Assembly: GCF_000214035.2 (NCBI RefSeq)
Contig: NZ_AFHG01000059.1
Coordinates: 1-64,000 of the forward strand
Direction of reading: 5' to 3'
Length of the DNA: 64,000 nt
Source of the DNA: Methyloversatilis universalis FAM5
Lineage (GTDB): Bacteria > Pseudomonadota > Gammaproteobacteria > Burkholderiales > Rhodocyclaceae
Shown: in pieces, positions 45,912 through 56,027 of the stretch
How the letters are laid out: each line of letters opens with the position of its first letter
Position numbering within the stretch: the stretch's first letter is position 1
Translations under genes and position numbers: made by a program
The notes under the pieces: model-generated
Told to the model about the DNA's origin: nothing
What the model saw: the letters and a program-made list of their open reading frames with translations, nothing else
Databases searched by the model: none

Positions 45912-46838
45912 ATGCCGATGACGGGCGTGCTGCGCCCGGGTCATGTCGCGCTACGCGTGACCGACCTGGAGGCCGCGGTAAAGCATTACGGGCAGGTACT
46001 GGGCCTGATCGAGACCGGGCGGGATGCCCAAGGTCGGGTGTATTTCAAGGCCTGGGACGAACACGACCACCACAGCGTGGTGCTGCGTGCGGCGGAGGCG
46101 CCGGGCATGGACTACATGGGCTTCCGTGTGGACAGCGAAGCGACGCTGGACCGTCTGGCGGCGGAGGTCGAAGGCAGCCGGCTGGCGAGCGATCTGCAGT
46201 GGGTGCCGGCGGGCGAGCACCTGCACACCGGCCGGCGCTTCCGCTTCACGGTGCCGACCGGGCATGCGATCGAACTGTTCGCGACCAAGGACAAGGTGGG
46301 CAACGGACTGCCGGACGTGAATCCGGACCCGTGGCCGGACGGTCTGGTGGGCATGCAGCCGACCCGCTTCGATCACTGCCTGCTGTACGGCGACGACGTC
46401 GATGGGGTGGTGAAGCTGTTCACCGAAGTGCTGGGTTTCACCATCGCCGAACAGGTGATGGCGGGTGACGTGATGGTGGGCGTGTTCCTGACCTGTTCAA
46501 CGAAACCGCACGACATCGCCTTCATCCGCAACCCGGAGAAGGGTCGCTTCCACCACTGCTCCTTCATCCTCGATACCTGGAACGACGTGCTGCGCGCGGC
46601 CGACCTGATCTCGAAGCACGACGTGTCGCTGGACATCGGGCCGACGCGGCACGGCATCACGCGCGGCGCGACCATCTATTTCTTCGACCCGTCGGGCAAC
46701 CGCAACGAGGTGTTTGCCGGCGGCTACATCCATTACCCGGACAAGCCGGTGATCACGTGGATGGTGGAAGACCTCGGGCGCGCGATCTTCTATCACGACC
46801 GCAAGCTGAACGAGGCCTTCCTGAACGTGCACACCTGA
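45912..46838 (+). CDS. Catechol 2,3-dioxygenase, copy 2
   Basis: A 308-residue extradiol dioxygenase almost identical to the one at 18870. The metal ligands His155, His215 and Glu266 are present. The five differences cluster near the C-terminus: Ser to Ala, Tyr to His, Thr to Val, Asn to Thr and Thr to Met within residues 269-284. DNA similarity begins about 15 bp before the ATG (GGAGGACGGAGA) and stops right after the TGA. It is not followed by other pathway genes but by convergent housekeeping genes, so it is expressed alone from its own sigma-54 promoter. Confidence 0.95.
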   Translation: MPMTGVLRPGHVALRVTDLEAAVKHYGQVLGLIETGRDAQGRVYFKAWDEHDHHSVVLRAAEAPGMDYMGFRVDSEATLDRLAAEVEGSRLASDLQWVPAGEHLHTGRRFRFTVPTGHAIELFATKDKVGNGLPDVNPDPWPDGLVGMQPTRFDHCLLYGDDVDGVVKLFTEVLGFTIAEQVMAGDVMVGVFLTCSTKPHDIAFIRNPEKGRFHHCSFILDTWNDVLRAADLISKHDVSLDIGPTRHGITRGATIYFFDPSGNRNEVFAGGYIHYPDKPVITWMVEDLGRAIFYHDRKLNEAFLNVHT

Positions 46839-46848
46839 GTGGCCGGTG

Positions 46849-46870
46849 CGGAGCGGCTATCTGCGCTCCG
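46849..46870. terminator. Hairpin between convergent genes
   Basis: CGGAGCG (46849-46855) and CGCTCCG (46864-46870) form a perfect stem between the second dioxygenase gene and the leftward DUF1289 gene, overlapping the latter's stop codon. It is terminator-like but without a T-run. Confidence 0.4.
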
Positions 46871-47081
46871 GCCGGTCGGTCAGCCCCTGGATGTCGCGCC
46901 GCGGGTAGCCCTCGGCGCGTATCCGGGTCCATACCGCGCGCTTCTCGTCCGGCGTCATGAACACCCAGTTCGCCACTTCCATGACGGTGCGGCCGCAGCC
47001 GCGGCACACCTCGTCGAACAGCGTGCTGCAGATGGCGACGCAGGGCGTGTCCGGCTCGTCGGCCGTCGGCAGTTCGCTCAT
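46857..47081 (-). CDS. DUF1289 small cysteine-rich protein
   Basis: A 74-residue protein with the DUF1289 pattern [20 protein letters not shown] followed by [17 protein letters not shown]. The four cysteines suggest a metal or iron-sulfur site. The ATG overlaps the stop of the transaldolase gene (ATGA), so the two are translationally coupled. No function is established. Confidence 0.8.
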   Translation of the reverse strand: MSELPTADEPDTPCVAICSTLFDEVCRGCGRTVMEVANWVFMTPDEKRAVWTRIRAEGYPRRDIQGLTDRPERR

Positions 47082-48019
47082 CGCATCAGACCGGCAACAA
47101 AGGCGTCGAGCTTGCGCGCGTCGACGTCGAAGCGGCGGATGCCGTCCGCCAGCTTCTCCACCGCCATCGCGTCCTCGTTGTGCAGCCAGCGGTAGGCACG
47201 CTCGTCGAGCGTGACGCGCTCGGCCGGCGTGGTGCGGGTCGGGTCGAGCCGGCGCTCCAGTTCGCCCGGCAGGGCGGCCATCTGGTCCAGCAGGTCAGGG
47301 GCGATGGTGAGCAGGTCGCAGCCGGCCAGCGCCTCGACCTGACCGACCTTGCGGAAGCTCGCACCCATCACCTCGGTGTGATAGCCGTGCTGCTTGTAGT
47401 AGTCATATATGCGGGTGACCGACGCCACGCCCGGATCCTGCTCCAGCGGAATGTCCGCCACCTTCTGCTGCGCGCAGTACCAGTCGTAGATGCGGCCGAC
47501 GAAGGGCGAAATCAGCGTGACGCCGGCGTCGGCGCAGGCAATGGCCTGGGCCATGCCGAACAGCAGCGTGAGATTGCAGTGGATGCCGTCGCGCTCCAGC
47601 TTTTCGGCGGCACGTACGCCTTCCCAGGTCGTGGCCAGCTTGATCAGCACGCGGCTGCGCGAAATGCCGGCCGCTTCGTACAGCGCGATCAGGTGGCGCG
47701 CCTTCGCGATGCTCGCCTCGGTGTCGAAGCTCAGGCGCGGATCGACCTCGGTCGACACCCGGCCGGGCACGTGCTTCAGGATTTCGCAGCCGAAGGCGAC
47801 GAACAGCCGGTCGATCGCGCCGGATACGTCCTCGCCGGCGGCTTTCGCCTGCGCCAGCGCGCCGTCGAGCAGCGGACGGTAGCGGGCGTCCTGCGCCGAC
47901 TTCAGCAGCAGCGACGGGTTGGTGGTGGCGTCCTGCGGCTTCAGCCGGGCGATGGATTCGATGTCGCCGGTGTCGGCGACCACAATGGAGTGCTGCTTCA
48001 GCGAGTCGAGATGCGTCAT
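47078..48019 (-). CDS. tal: Transaldolase
   Basis: Transfers a dihydroxyacetone unit in the non-oxidative pentose phosphate pathway. The 313-residue TalB-type protein has the Schiff-base Lys127 in [12 protein letters not shown], the start [24 protein letters not shown] and the segment [19 protein letters not shown]. The start MTHLDSLKQ at 48019 fits the family; the frame extends upstream to 48076 without support. Position of the DUF1289 gene downstream may be a conserved pair. Confidence 0.95.
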   Translation of the reverse strand: MTHLDSLKQHSIVVADTGDIESIARLKPQDATTNPSLLLKSAQDARYRPLLDGALAQAKAAGEDVSGAIDRLFVAFGCEILKHVPGRVSTEVDPRLSFDTEASIAKARHLIALYEAAGISRSRVLIKLATTWEGVRAAEKLERDGIHCNLTLLFGMAQAIACADAGVTLISPFVGRIYDWYCAQQKVADIPLEQDPGVASVTRIYDYYKQHGYHTEVMGASFRKVGQVEALAGCDLLTIAPDLLDQMAALPGELERRLDPTRTTPAERVTLDERAYRWLHNEDAMAVEKLADGIRRFDVDARKLDAFVAGLMR

Positions 48020-48140
48020 GCGAAAGTCCGTAACGAGGTCTGCAGGCAGGGCTGCAGTTTGCCATTCCGGGATCAAGGTTTGGTGTCGTCCGTCGGCATC
48101 GCGTATCGTGCGGCATCGTCATTGCTGACTGAGAGGCCAT

Positions 48141-49817
48141 ATGGCGCTGATGCCGCAGAGCTTCCGGACACGCCTGGTGGTGCTGTGCGGCGGTCTGGGT
48201 TTGCTGATCGGACTGCCCGCCTATCTGTATATCGACCATGTCTATGCCCAGCGTCTGCTGGAAGACCGCGGCGAGGCGCTGCACGAGCAGGCGGTCGCGG
48301 TCGCCGCGGTGATCGCAGAGAACCTCAACGAGCGCCGGCGCGAAGTGGAACTGCTGGCCCGCACACCGTTATTCCGTAAGGCGCCGCTCGACAGCGTCGA
48401 GTTCCAGCCCAGCCTGGAGCGGCTGCAGAAGTCCTATCCCGCCTATTCCTGGATCGGTCTGACTGACGTGGATGGCGTCGTGCGCGCCTCCACCGGAGGA
48501 CTGCTGATGGGGGCGGACGTGTCACAGCGCCCGTGGTTCACCGGCGGACAGAAGGGCCCGCATCTGGGCGACGTGCACGACGCGCTGCTGCTGAGCCGTC
48601 TGCTCAGACCCGAGCCGGACGGTGCGCCGATCCGTTTCATCGATTTTTCGGTGCCGGTGTTCGATGACTCCGGCCGGCTGCGTGGCGTGCTCGGCGCGCA
48701 TGCGCACTGGCGCTGGGCCGGCGAGGTGCTGCAGGTGCTGAAGTCGCGTGACACCGACCGCGGCGGGCTTGAGTATCTGATCGTGAACCGTCAGGGGCGC
48801 GTCATCCATCCGGAGCGGGACGCGATGCCGCTGTCGCTGGCCGAGCGCCTGCGCACGCAGCCTGTGGTGATCGACCGCTGGGGCGGCCAGACCGAATACG
48901 TGACCACGCTGGCACCGGTACGGGACATCGTGCCCGAGGCGCCGCTGGGCTGGCAGGTGGTGGTGCGCCAGCCGCTGCACACCGTGATCGCCGACGTCGC
49001 CGAACTGCGCCACGCCGTACTGCTGTTCTCGCTGATGGCGGGTCTGACCCTGTGCCTGCTGGCGTGGTGGGCGGCCGGTCGGCTGAGTACGCCGCTGGAG
49101 CATCTGGCGCTGCAGGCCCGGCGCATCGAGCAGGGCGACGAGTCGGCCGAGCTCGCGATAACAGGCAGCACGCGCGAGGTGGTGCATCTGGGCGAAGCGC
49201 TGCGCAGCATGGCGGCCACGCTGATTCACCGGCGCGAGGCGCTCGAAGCCAGCAATCACGCGCTGGAAGCGCGGGTGGAGGAGCGCACCGCCGAACTGGC
49301 ACGCCTGAACGACGAACTGCGCGAACAGGCGCGGCGGGACGTGCTGACCGGCCTGCCCAACCGGCTGGCGGCCAACGAGCGGCTGCGCGAGGAATTCGTA
49401 CGCATGAAGCGGATGCGCACCGCGTATGCGGTGCTGGTGCTGGACATCGATTACTTCAAGCGCATCAACGACACCCACGGTCACCCGGCGGGCGACGCGG
49501 TGCTGCGGCATGTGTCGGGCGTGCTTCGCGGTGCGTTGCGCGAGAGCGATTTCGTGGCCCGCTTCGGCGGCGAGGAATTCCTCATCCTGCTGCCGGCGAC
49601 CCCGCTGAACGATGCGGTGGCGGTCGGCGAGAAGGTGCGCTGTGCGGTCGAGTCCTCGCCGACCGCGGCGGTCGGTGCGGTCACGCTGAGCATCGGTCTG
49701 GCCATGGCCGACCCGACTCACCAGGACGAGGATGTGGCGGTGCGCGCCGCTGACGCGCTGCTCTACCAGGCCAAGTCGGCCGGCCGCAACCGGCTGATCG
49801 GTCCGAAAGCGGCCTGA
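48141..49817 (+). CDS. Diguanylate cyclase with extracytoplasmic sensor, HAMP and GGDEF
   Basis: A 558-residue membrane sensor that should make cyclic di-GMP. It has a membrane helix near residues 12-30, a periplasmic double-Cache-like domain to about 285, a second helix near 292-312 (VLLFSLMAGLTLCLLAWWAAG region), a HAMP segment, a coiled coil (about 360-400) and a GGDEF domain. The active-site loop is GGEEF (about 476) preceded by a product-inhibition site RESD (about 467). The ATG is preceded by GAGAGG. It is not adjacent to a related gene; the ligand is unknown. Confidence 0.92.
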   Translation: MALMPQSFRTRLVVLCGGLGLLIGLPAYLYIDHVYAQRLLEDRGEALHEQAVAVAAVIAENLNERRREVELLARTPLFRKAPLDSVEFQPSLERLQKSYPAYSWIGLTDVDGVVRASTGGLLMGADVSQRPWFTGGQKGPHLGDVHDALLLSRLLRPEPDGAPIRFIDFSVPVFDDSGRLRGVLGAHAHWRWAGEVLQVLKSRDTDRGGLEYLIVNRQGRVIHPERDAMPLSLAERLRTQPVVIDRWGGQTEYVTTLAPVRDIVPEAPLGWQVVVRQPLHTVIADVAELRHAVLLFSLMAGLTLCLLAWWAAGRLSTPLEHLALQARRIEQGDESAELAITGSTREVVHLGEALRSMAATLIHRREALEASNHALEARVEERTAELARLNDELREQARRDVLTGLPNRLAANERLREEFVRMKRMRTAYAVLVLDIDYFKRINDTHGHPAGDAVLRHVSGVLRGALRESDFVARFGGEEFLILLPATPLNDAVAVGEKVRCAVESSPTAAVGAVTLSIGLAMADPTHQDEDVAVRAADALLYQAKSAGRNRLIGPKAA

Positions 49818-49838
49818 AATTTCCTTGCAGATGCGCCC

Positions 49839-49867
49839 TTGAAATCGGAACAGGGCGCCACTACTAT
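49839..49867 (+). promoter_or_regulatory. groESL sigma-70-type promoter
   Basis: TTGAAA at 49839-49844 and TACTAT at 49862-49867 with a 17-base spacer, overlapping the start of the CIRCE element. Confidence 0.7.
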
Positions 49868-49893
49868 TAGCACTCGTTGGCAGTGAGTGCTAA
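49867..49893 (+). promoter_or_regulatory. CIRCE operator (HrcA binding site)
   Basis: TTAGCACTC (49867-49875), nine bases, and GAGTGCTAA (49885-49893) match the CIRCE consensus exactly. It overlaps the -10 box and so fits repression of groESL by HrcA. Confidence 0.95.
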
Positions 49894-49979
49894 CACGGCG
49901 ATGCGCTGTGTCGCATCGCCCCGAATATCGTCAAACGTCGCGACTGGGTTCGCGTCTTCAATCCTCAAGGAGTCATTGC

Positions 49980-50270
49980 ATGAAAATCCGTCCGTTGCAC
50001 GACCGCGTGCTGGTCAAGCGTCTGGAAGAAGAGCGCAAGACCGCCTCTGGCATCGTGATTCCCGATTCCGCCGCCGAGAAGCCCGACCAGGGCGAAATCA
50101 TCGCTGTCGGCAGCGGCAAGATTCTGGAAGACGGCAAGGTCCGTCAGCCTGCCGTGAAGGCGGGTGACCGCGTGCTGTTCGGCAAGTACGCCGGCCAGAC
50201 GGTCAAGATCGACGGCGAAGAACTGCTGGTTCTGCGCGAAGAAGACATCGTGGCCGTGGTCGAGGCCTGA
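49980..50270 (+). CDS. groES: Co-chaperonin GroES
   Basis: A 96-residue co-chaperonin that caps GroEL. The start [18 protein letters not shown] and the mobile loop [17 protein letters not shown] are typical, as is the end [23 protein letters not shown] lies 8 bases before the ATG. It is controlled by the CIRCE element and co-transcribed with groEL. Confidence 0.98.
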   Translation: MKIRPLHDRVLVKRLEEERKTASGIVIPDSAAEKPDQGEIIAVGSGKILEDGKVRQPAVKAGDRVLFGKYAGQTVKIDGEELLVLREEDIVAVVEA

Positions 50271-50309
50271 GCCTCCCCGTCGCTGAAACCCCTACATCGG
50301 AGAGATTAA

Positions 50310-51950
<1,641 letters not shown>

Positions 51951-51997
51951 TGTCCTTCCGGCCGCCCCGGCGGCCGGAGCCCGGTCAGCTGACCACG

Positions 51998-52027
51998 AAA
52001 GGCCCGCACCCAGGTGCGGGCCTTTTT
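51998..52027 (+). terminator. groESL intrinsic terminator
   Basis: AAAGGCCCGCAC and GTGCGGGCCTTT form a 12-bp stem around a 4-base loop with a continuing run of T, 48 bp after the groEL stop. Confidence 0.92.
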
Positions 52028-52150
52028 TCGTCCACGGTCCGGCTCATGCGGCATGGATGAACGCGCAGCAAGGTTCGGCCGGGGCGGTGCGGGCGCGGCG
52101 AGGAGAACGGTACGGGGGACAGGGCAGGGCGGCGGGCCGGAAAAATTGGC

Positions 52151-52184
52151 GGGGAGCACCCCGTGCAGGGGAAGGGTGCTCCCC
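52151..52184. other. Strong hairpin in the groEL-regulator gap
   Basis: GGGGAGCACCC (52151-52161) and GGGTGCTCCCC (52174-52184) form a perfect 11-bp stem with a 12-base loop and no T-run. It lies about 185 bp before the response-regulator gene. The rest of the gap from 52030 to 52368 has no gene; a weak promoter (TTGAGC, TACACT) may lie near 52250-52276. Confidence 0.6.
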
Positions 52185-52368
52185 GGGGCGTTCCGTGTGA
52201 CCGGTGTGCCCCCGCGGACCAAAAGAAGAACAGCGCTGCGCAGACTATTCTTGAGCGCTTACATCTCCCTTACACTGACGCGCAGTGGGGTTATGCGGCC
52301 GGCGGTCGCAGCGCCCGGACGAACGCAGCAGACGTTCATGGAGGAGGCGGCCGCAAGGCCGGATTGCG

Positions 52369-53043
52369 ATGCATATTCTGCTTGCCGAAGACGACCCGGT
52401 CATTTCCGATGCGGTGGTCAGGGCGCTGCGACGCGCCGGTTACGCGGTCGACAGCGTGGCCAGCGGCGGCGAGGCCGACGCTGCGCTGCACGGCCAGTCC
52501 TTCGATCTGGCCATCATCGACATCGGTCTGCCCAAGCTGTCGGGCATCGAGGTGATCAAGCGCATGCGCGCGCGCAAGTGTGCGACGCCGGTGCTGATAC
52601 TGACCGCGCAGGACGGCATCGACGACCGCGTACGCGGGCTGGATGCCGGCGCCGACGATTACATGTGCAAGCCTTTCGCGCTGCCCGAGCTGGAGGCACG
52701 GGTCCGCGCGCTGACCCGGCGCGGTACCGGCATGCCCACCCGCATCGAGGTCGGGGCGCTGGCCTATGACCAGACCGACCACGTCGCCAGCGTCAATGGC
52801 CAGCCGATCGAACTGTCTGCACGCGAAACCGCCTTGCTCGAAGTGCTGCTGCTGCGCGCTGGCCGTCTGGTGAACAAGGAGCAGCTGGTGGATCACCTCT
52901 GCGGCTGGGGCGAGGAAGTGAGCAACAACGCGATCGAGGTCTATGTGCACCGCCTGCGCAAGAAGATAGAGCACAGCGGCCTGCGCATCGTGACCCTGCG
53001 CGGTTTGGGCTATTGCCTGGAAAGACCGGATGCCGTCGCGTGA
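52369..53043 (+). CDS. OmpR-family response regulator (TctD-like)
   Basis: A 224-residue regulator with a receiver domain (phosphoacceptor Asp51 in AIIDIGLPK, acidic pair DD at 8-9, Lys in CKPFALPE) and a winged-helix DNA-binding domain. ATG 52369 gives the canonical MHILLAEDDP start. It overlaps the next gene by 14 bp, so the pair is a two-component system. Confidence 0.9.
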   Translation: MHILLAEDDPVISDAVVRALRRAGYAVDSVASGGEADAALHGQSFDLAIIDIGLPKLSGIEVIKRMRARKCATPVLILTAQDGIDDRVRGLDAGADDYMCKPFALPELEARVRALTRRGTGMPTRIEVGALAYDQTDHVASVNGQPIELSARETALLEVLLLRAGRLVNKEQLVDHLCGWGEEVSNNAIEVYVHRLRKKIEHSGLRIVTLRGLGYCLERPDAVA

Positions 53044-54514
53044 CAAGCTGAAGCTGCGCCGCAACAAGACCACCGGCGAAAAGACCGGCGAATACAACTC
53101 GCTGTTCGGCGAAATCCTCGACTGGATGCTCGCGCCACTGATGTTCGTGTGGCCGATCAGCATCGCCATCATCCACAACGTGGCGGACGACATCGCCCAT
53201 GCGCCCTATGACAAGGTGCTCGGCGACAGCGTGTACGAACTGAGCCGGCAGGTGCGCTTCACGCCGGTGGGTGCCATCTTCGTCAAGCCGCCGCAGATGC
53301 GCGACCTGTTCCACATCGACGGCGAGGACATCATCTACTACCAGGTGCTGGGCGGCGCCGGCGAGCTGCTGGCCGGTGACAGCGAAGTGCCGGACGTGCC
53401 GGACGACCCCAAGTGGAAGCCGGGCGAGCTGTACTACCGCGGCGGGCGCATCAACAACGAGGACGTGCGCATCGCCTACATGTTCCAGCCGGTCACCACC
53501 ATTCCGGGCTCCTACGTGACGGTACAGGTGGCGGAAACGCTGAACAAGCGCGAGGCGCTCACGTCGCGCATCCTGTCCGGCGTGCTGCTGCCGCAGTTCG
53601 TCATCATTCCGATCGCGGTGGTGCTGGTGTATTTCGGCCTCGGGCGCGGTCTGTGGCCGCTGAAGCGGCTGCAGGCGGTGATCGAGACCCGGCGCCCCAC
53701 CGACCTGTCGCCGATCGACGTGCGGCGGGTGCCCGAAGAACTGCGTCCGCTGATCCATGCCCTCAATGACATGATGCTGAGGCTGGAACTGAATCTCGCC
53801 GCGCAGCAGCGCTTCATCGCGGATGCCGCGCACCAGATGCGGACGCCGCTGACCGGCCTCAGGAGTCAGGCCGAACTGGCGCTGCTGGAACAGGATCCGG
53901 CGCAGATCCGCGCCTGCATGGAAAAGATTCTGCTCAGCTCCACCAACGCCGCTCACCTGATCAATCAGCTGCTGGCGCTTGCGCGCGCCGAAGCCAGTTC
54001 CGAGAAGGTCCATGCGGTGGAGCGGGTCGAACTGAACGGGCTGCTCGAAAGCCAGGTGGCGGACTGGGTGCCGGCCGCGCGCCGGCGTCATATCGACATC
54101 GGCTTCGAGCGCGCCCACGTGCCGCTGCATGTCGATGCCAATCCCGTGCTGCTCGGTGAAATGTTCAAGAACCTGATCGACAACGCCATCAAGTACACGC
54201 CGCATGACGGCATGGTGACGGTGCGTCTGAAAGCGGACATCCGCGCGCTGGTCGAGGTCGAGGACTCCGGGCCGGGCATTCACGCCGAGGACCGGCAGCG
54301 GGTGTTCGAGCGTTTCTACCGGGTGCTGGGCACCCAGGTCGAGGGCTCGGGACTGGGCCTGCCCATCGTGCGGGAGATCGCGGAACTGCACCGGGCCGAG
54401 GTGGAACTGCTCGACGCCCATCCGGCCGATGAGCAGGGTCACACCGGCCTCATCGTACGGGTGTCGTTTCCGCGGGTGATCGAGGGTGCGGCCGCGGCGC
54501 CGCGCGAGGCCTGA
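53030..54514 (+). CDS. Sensor histidine kinase (TctE-like)
   Basis: A 494-residue membrane kinase with a first helix near residues 34-50, a periplasmic 2CSK-like sensor domain (about 60-175), a second helix at about 183-205, a HAMP-like linker and the kinase core: phospho-His268 in DAAHQMRTPL, N box NLIDNAIKYTP, and glycine boxes DSGPGI and GSGLGL. It pairs with the overlapping response regulator. TctE-type sensors often detect tricarboxylates; the ligand here is unknown. Confidence 0.92.
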   Translation: MPSRDKLKLRRNKTTGEKTGEYNSLFGEILDWMLAPLMFVWPISIAIIHNVADDIAHAPYDKVLGDSVYELSRQVRFTPVGAIFVKPPQMRDLFHIDGEDIIYYQVLGGAGELLAGDSEVPDVPDDPKWKPGELYYRGGRINNEDVRIAYMFQPVTTIPGSYVTVQVAETLNKREALTSRILSGVLLPQFVIIPIAVVLVYFGLGRGLWPLKRLQAVIETRRPTDLSPIDVRRVPEELRPLIHALNDMMLRLELNLAAQQRFIADAAHQMRTPLTGLRSQAELALLEQDPAQIRACMEKILLSSTNAAHLINQLLALARAEASSEKVHAVERVELNGLLESQVADWVPAARRRHIDIGFERAHVPLHVDANPVLLGEMFKNLIDNAIKYTPHDGMVTVRLKADIRALVEVEDSGPGIHAEDRQRVFERFYRVLGTQVEGSGLGLPIVREIAELHRAEVELLDAHPADEQGHTGLIVRVSFPRVIEGAAAAPREA

Positions 54515-54521
54515 GCGCGCC

Positions 54522-54836
54522 ATGGACGGTGTCGAACTCGCGCTGCGTTCGGTCGTGCTGCTGAAAGGGCTGAACGAACTGCTGCTGCTGACCCTGCTGG
54601 GTCAGGGCGCGCTGTGGCTGCTGGCGGGCACACGGCGTGATGACAACCTGATCTACGGCGCCTTCGGCCGTGTCAGCCGGCCGCTGTTCAGGCTCTGCCG
54701 CCATGTGCTGCCGCGCTTCGTTCCCGACCGCTGGATGCCCGCGCTGGCGGTCGCCTTCCTGCTGCTGCTCGAGCTGGTGCTCATCATTGCCAAGGTGGTG
54801 CTGTTCACACGGATGGCGGCGATCCAGCCGGGTTGA
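54522..54836 (+). CDS. Small membrane protein, unknown function
   Basis: A 104-residue protein with hydrophobic helices at about 15-35 and 73-95 and a basic middle part (RLCRHVLPRFVPDRW). It starts 7 bp after the histidine kinase stop, so it is probably co-transcribed. It is not recognised further. Confidence 0.65.
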   Translation: MDGVELALRSVVLLKGLNELLLLTLLGQGALWLLAGTRRDDNLIYGAFGRVSRPLFRLCRHVLPRFVPDRWMPALAVAFLLLLELVLIIAKVVLFTRMAAIQPG

Positions 54837-54874
54837 GCGGCGGCTGGTGAAGGATGCAGAAACTCTGAAATCCT

Positions 54875-54903
54875 TTGACAGGCGACCGATCAGCGACTAT
54901 TAT
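54875..54903 (+). promoter_or_regulatory. tRNA-Phe promoter
   Basis: TTGACA (54875-54880) and TATTAT (54898-54903) with a 17-base spacer, 14 bp before the tRNA. Confidence 0.85.
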
Positions 54904-54916
54904 CTTCGACTCACTC

Positions 54917-54992
54917 GGCCTGGTAGCTCAGTTGGTAGAGCAGCGGATTGAAAATCCGCGTGTCGGTGGTTCGATTCCGCCCCAGGCCACCA
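54917..54992 (+). tRNA. tRNA-Phe (anticodon GAA)
   Basis: A 76-base cloverleaf with acceptor arms GGCCTGG and CCAGGCC, the D-loop sequence GTAGCTCAGTTGGTAGAGC, anticodon loop TTGAAAA with anticodon GAA, T-loop GGTTCGATTCC and an encoded CCA end. It marks the left edge of the filamentous prophage. Confidence 0.97.
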
Positions 54993-55308
54993 GATTTCCG
55001 GACGGCCCGCCTTCATGGCGGGCCGTTTTCGTTTGGTCTTCCGCTTCGTGCAGCATCTGCGCGACCACTTCCCACACCCGCTTCGTGTCCTCGCGCTTCG
55101 TTCGCTGCGCCATGCACACCGCCACAAACTCAGGGCGTTCCAGCAGCACGGCCAGTGCTGCCGCCTGATCTTCGCCAGGTGCTGAGCCGCCCGAGCGCCA
55201 GATGCTCACGGTGGCGCGAGAAATATTCAGAAGGCGAGCGATGTCCGCGTCATTGCGTGCAATGCGGCGGTCAATCAGTTCGTCCAGATAGCTGCTAACT
55301 GTTCGCAC
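54928..55308 (-). CDS. Phage repressor-like HTH protein running antisense into the tRNA
   Basis: A 126-residue protein with an HTH near residues 22-45 (DADIARLLNISRATVSIWRS), like the small regulators of filamentous phages (DUF3693-type). It diverges from the phage early genes across a palindromic operator. The last 20 or so codons are the complement of the tRNA-Phe and its terminator (WGGIEPPTRGFSIRCSTN), so the true C-terminus in the free phage is probably different and the gene was joined to the tRNA by integration. Confidence 0.7.
   Translation of the reverse strand: MRTVSSYLDELIDRRIARNDADIARLLNISRATVSIWRSGGSAPGEDQAAALAVLLERPEFVAVCMAQRTKREDTKRVWEVVAQMLHEAEDQTKTARHEGGPSGNLVAWGGIEPPTRGFSIRCSTN
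55002..55029 (+). terminator. tRNA-Phe terminator
   Basis: ACGGCCCGCC (55002-55011), loop TTCAT, GGCGGGCCGT (55017-55026), then TTT. A 10-bp perfect stem. Confidence 0.85.
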
Positions 55309-55365
55309 GGTGTCCTCCTGTCTGTATCTGCTTGCCTGTTAGCAGGATAGGTTGTTTGAAGTTGC

Positions 55366-55380
55366 TTGACAAATTGTCAA
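55366..55380. promoter_or_regulatory. Palindromic phage operator
   Basis: TTGACAAATTGTCAA is a perfect palindrome (two 7-base arms around A) containing a -35-like TTGACA. It lies between the divergent repressor and early genes, and TTTTGACAG recurs 30 bp downstream. It is a good candidate for repressor binding. Confidence 0.7.
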
Positions 55381-55423
55381 AAGGTTTCTAACTTTGTTAG
55401 GAGACTTTTGACAGTATGTCGTC

Positions 55424-55609
55424 ATGACCCACCCCGGCCACCTCCGCATGATCGAAGACCTCGAGCGCCAGCTTTCGGCGCCGATGCCCGATCCTGTGCG
55501 CCGGTCGAAGAAGCGGCATCTGCAGAAGGAGCTGGACCGCGCCCGCCGGGCCGGCTTCCATGCCCAGGCGATCCTGGACGCCCAGCGTCGCGGAAGGGGT
55601 TTCAAGTGA
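55424..55609 (+). CDS. Small phage early protein, unknown
   Basis: A 61-residue basic, helical protein (DLERQLSAPMPDPVRRSKKR, then ELDRARRAGFHAQAIL). It is the first rightward phage gene after the operator. No clear ribosome-binding site and no recognised domain. Confidence 0.5.
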   Translation: MTHPGHLRMIEDLERQLSAPMPDPVRRSKKRHLQKELDRARRAGFHAQAILDAQRRGRGFK

Positions 55610-55733
55610 AATCCCATTTCGCATATTCATTCCGCGTGCTAGATTCAGCGCGTAACACTCCTCCCTTTACCCGGTGCCGAACCCACTCCCTGAGGCGTCT
55701 TACCGGGCTTCTTATTCCGCGGGGTGATCGCTC

Positions 55734-56027
55734 GTGATCACCCTGCCTGTCTTCACCTGGATCTTCATGCGCTGCTACGACTGCGCCTTCCTGTGGCGGG
55801 AAGCGCGCTTGTCGTTCGCCGGCCGTGTCCTCCGTCCTGCGCTCTCCGGCATCTGCATCGAGTGCGGTTCCATCGAGACATTCGAGCGCGGTCGCGCCGC
55901 GCCGGGACCGTCGGGCACGGCCGGCGCGTCCGCGCCCCCCCTGACTAATAGGGGGGGAACAGTCCAGTCACACCCCAAACCCCGCGCGGGAACATCCTGG
56001 AGGAGCAGACATGTTCGCTTCCGTTGA
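55734..56027 (+). CDS. Small zinc-ribbon-like phage protein
   Basis: A frame of 97 residues from GTG 55734 (or 86 from ATG 55767) with two CxxC pairs, RCYDC and GICIECGS, suggesting a zinc ribbon. It overlaps the replication gene start by 17 bp and contains a 7-bp C/G hairpin near its end. Function unknown; a role in replication or regulation is possible. Confidence 0.45.
   Translation: MITLPVFTWIFMRCYDCAFLWREARLSFAGRVLRPALSGICIECGSIETFERGRAAPGPSGTAGASAPPLTNRGGTVQSHPKPRAGTSWRSRHVRFR
55935..55957 (+). other. C7/G7 hairpin upstream of the phage replication gene
   Basis: Seven C (55935-55941), the loop TGACTAATA and seven G (55951-55957) form a perfect stem-loop 54 bp before the replication gene. 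Candidates are the plus-strand origin nick site, a translational control element or a packaging hairpin. Confidence 0.6.

Noticed and set aside
54875-55168. Plus-strand frame reading VAQLVEQRIENPRVGGSIPP
   Set aside because: This is the well-known false protein produced by translating a tRNA gene.
54948-55298. Plus-strand frame starting MKIRVSVVRFRPRPP
   Set aside because: Also a translated tRNA, running on over the antisense of the repressor gene.
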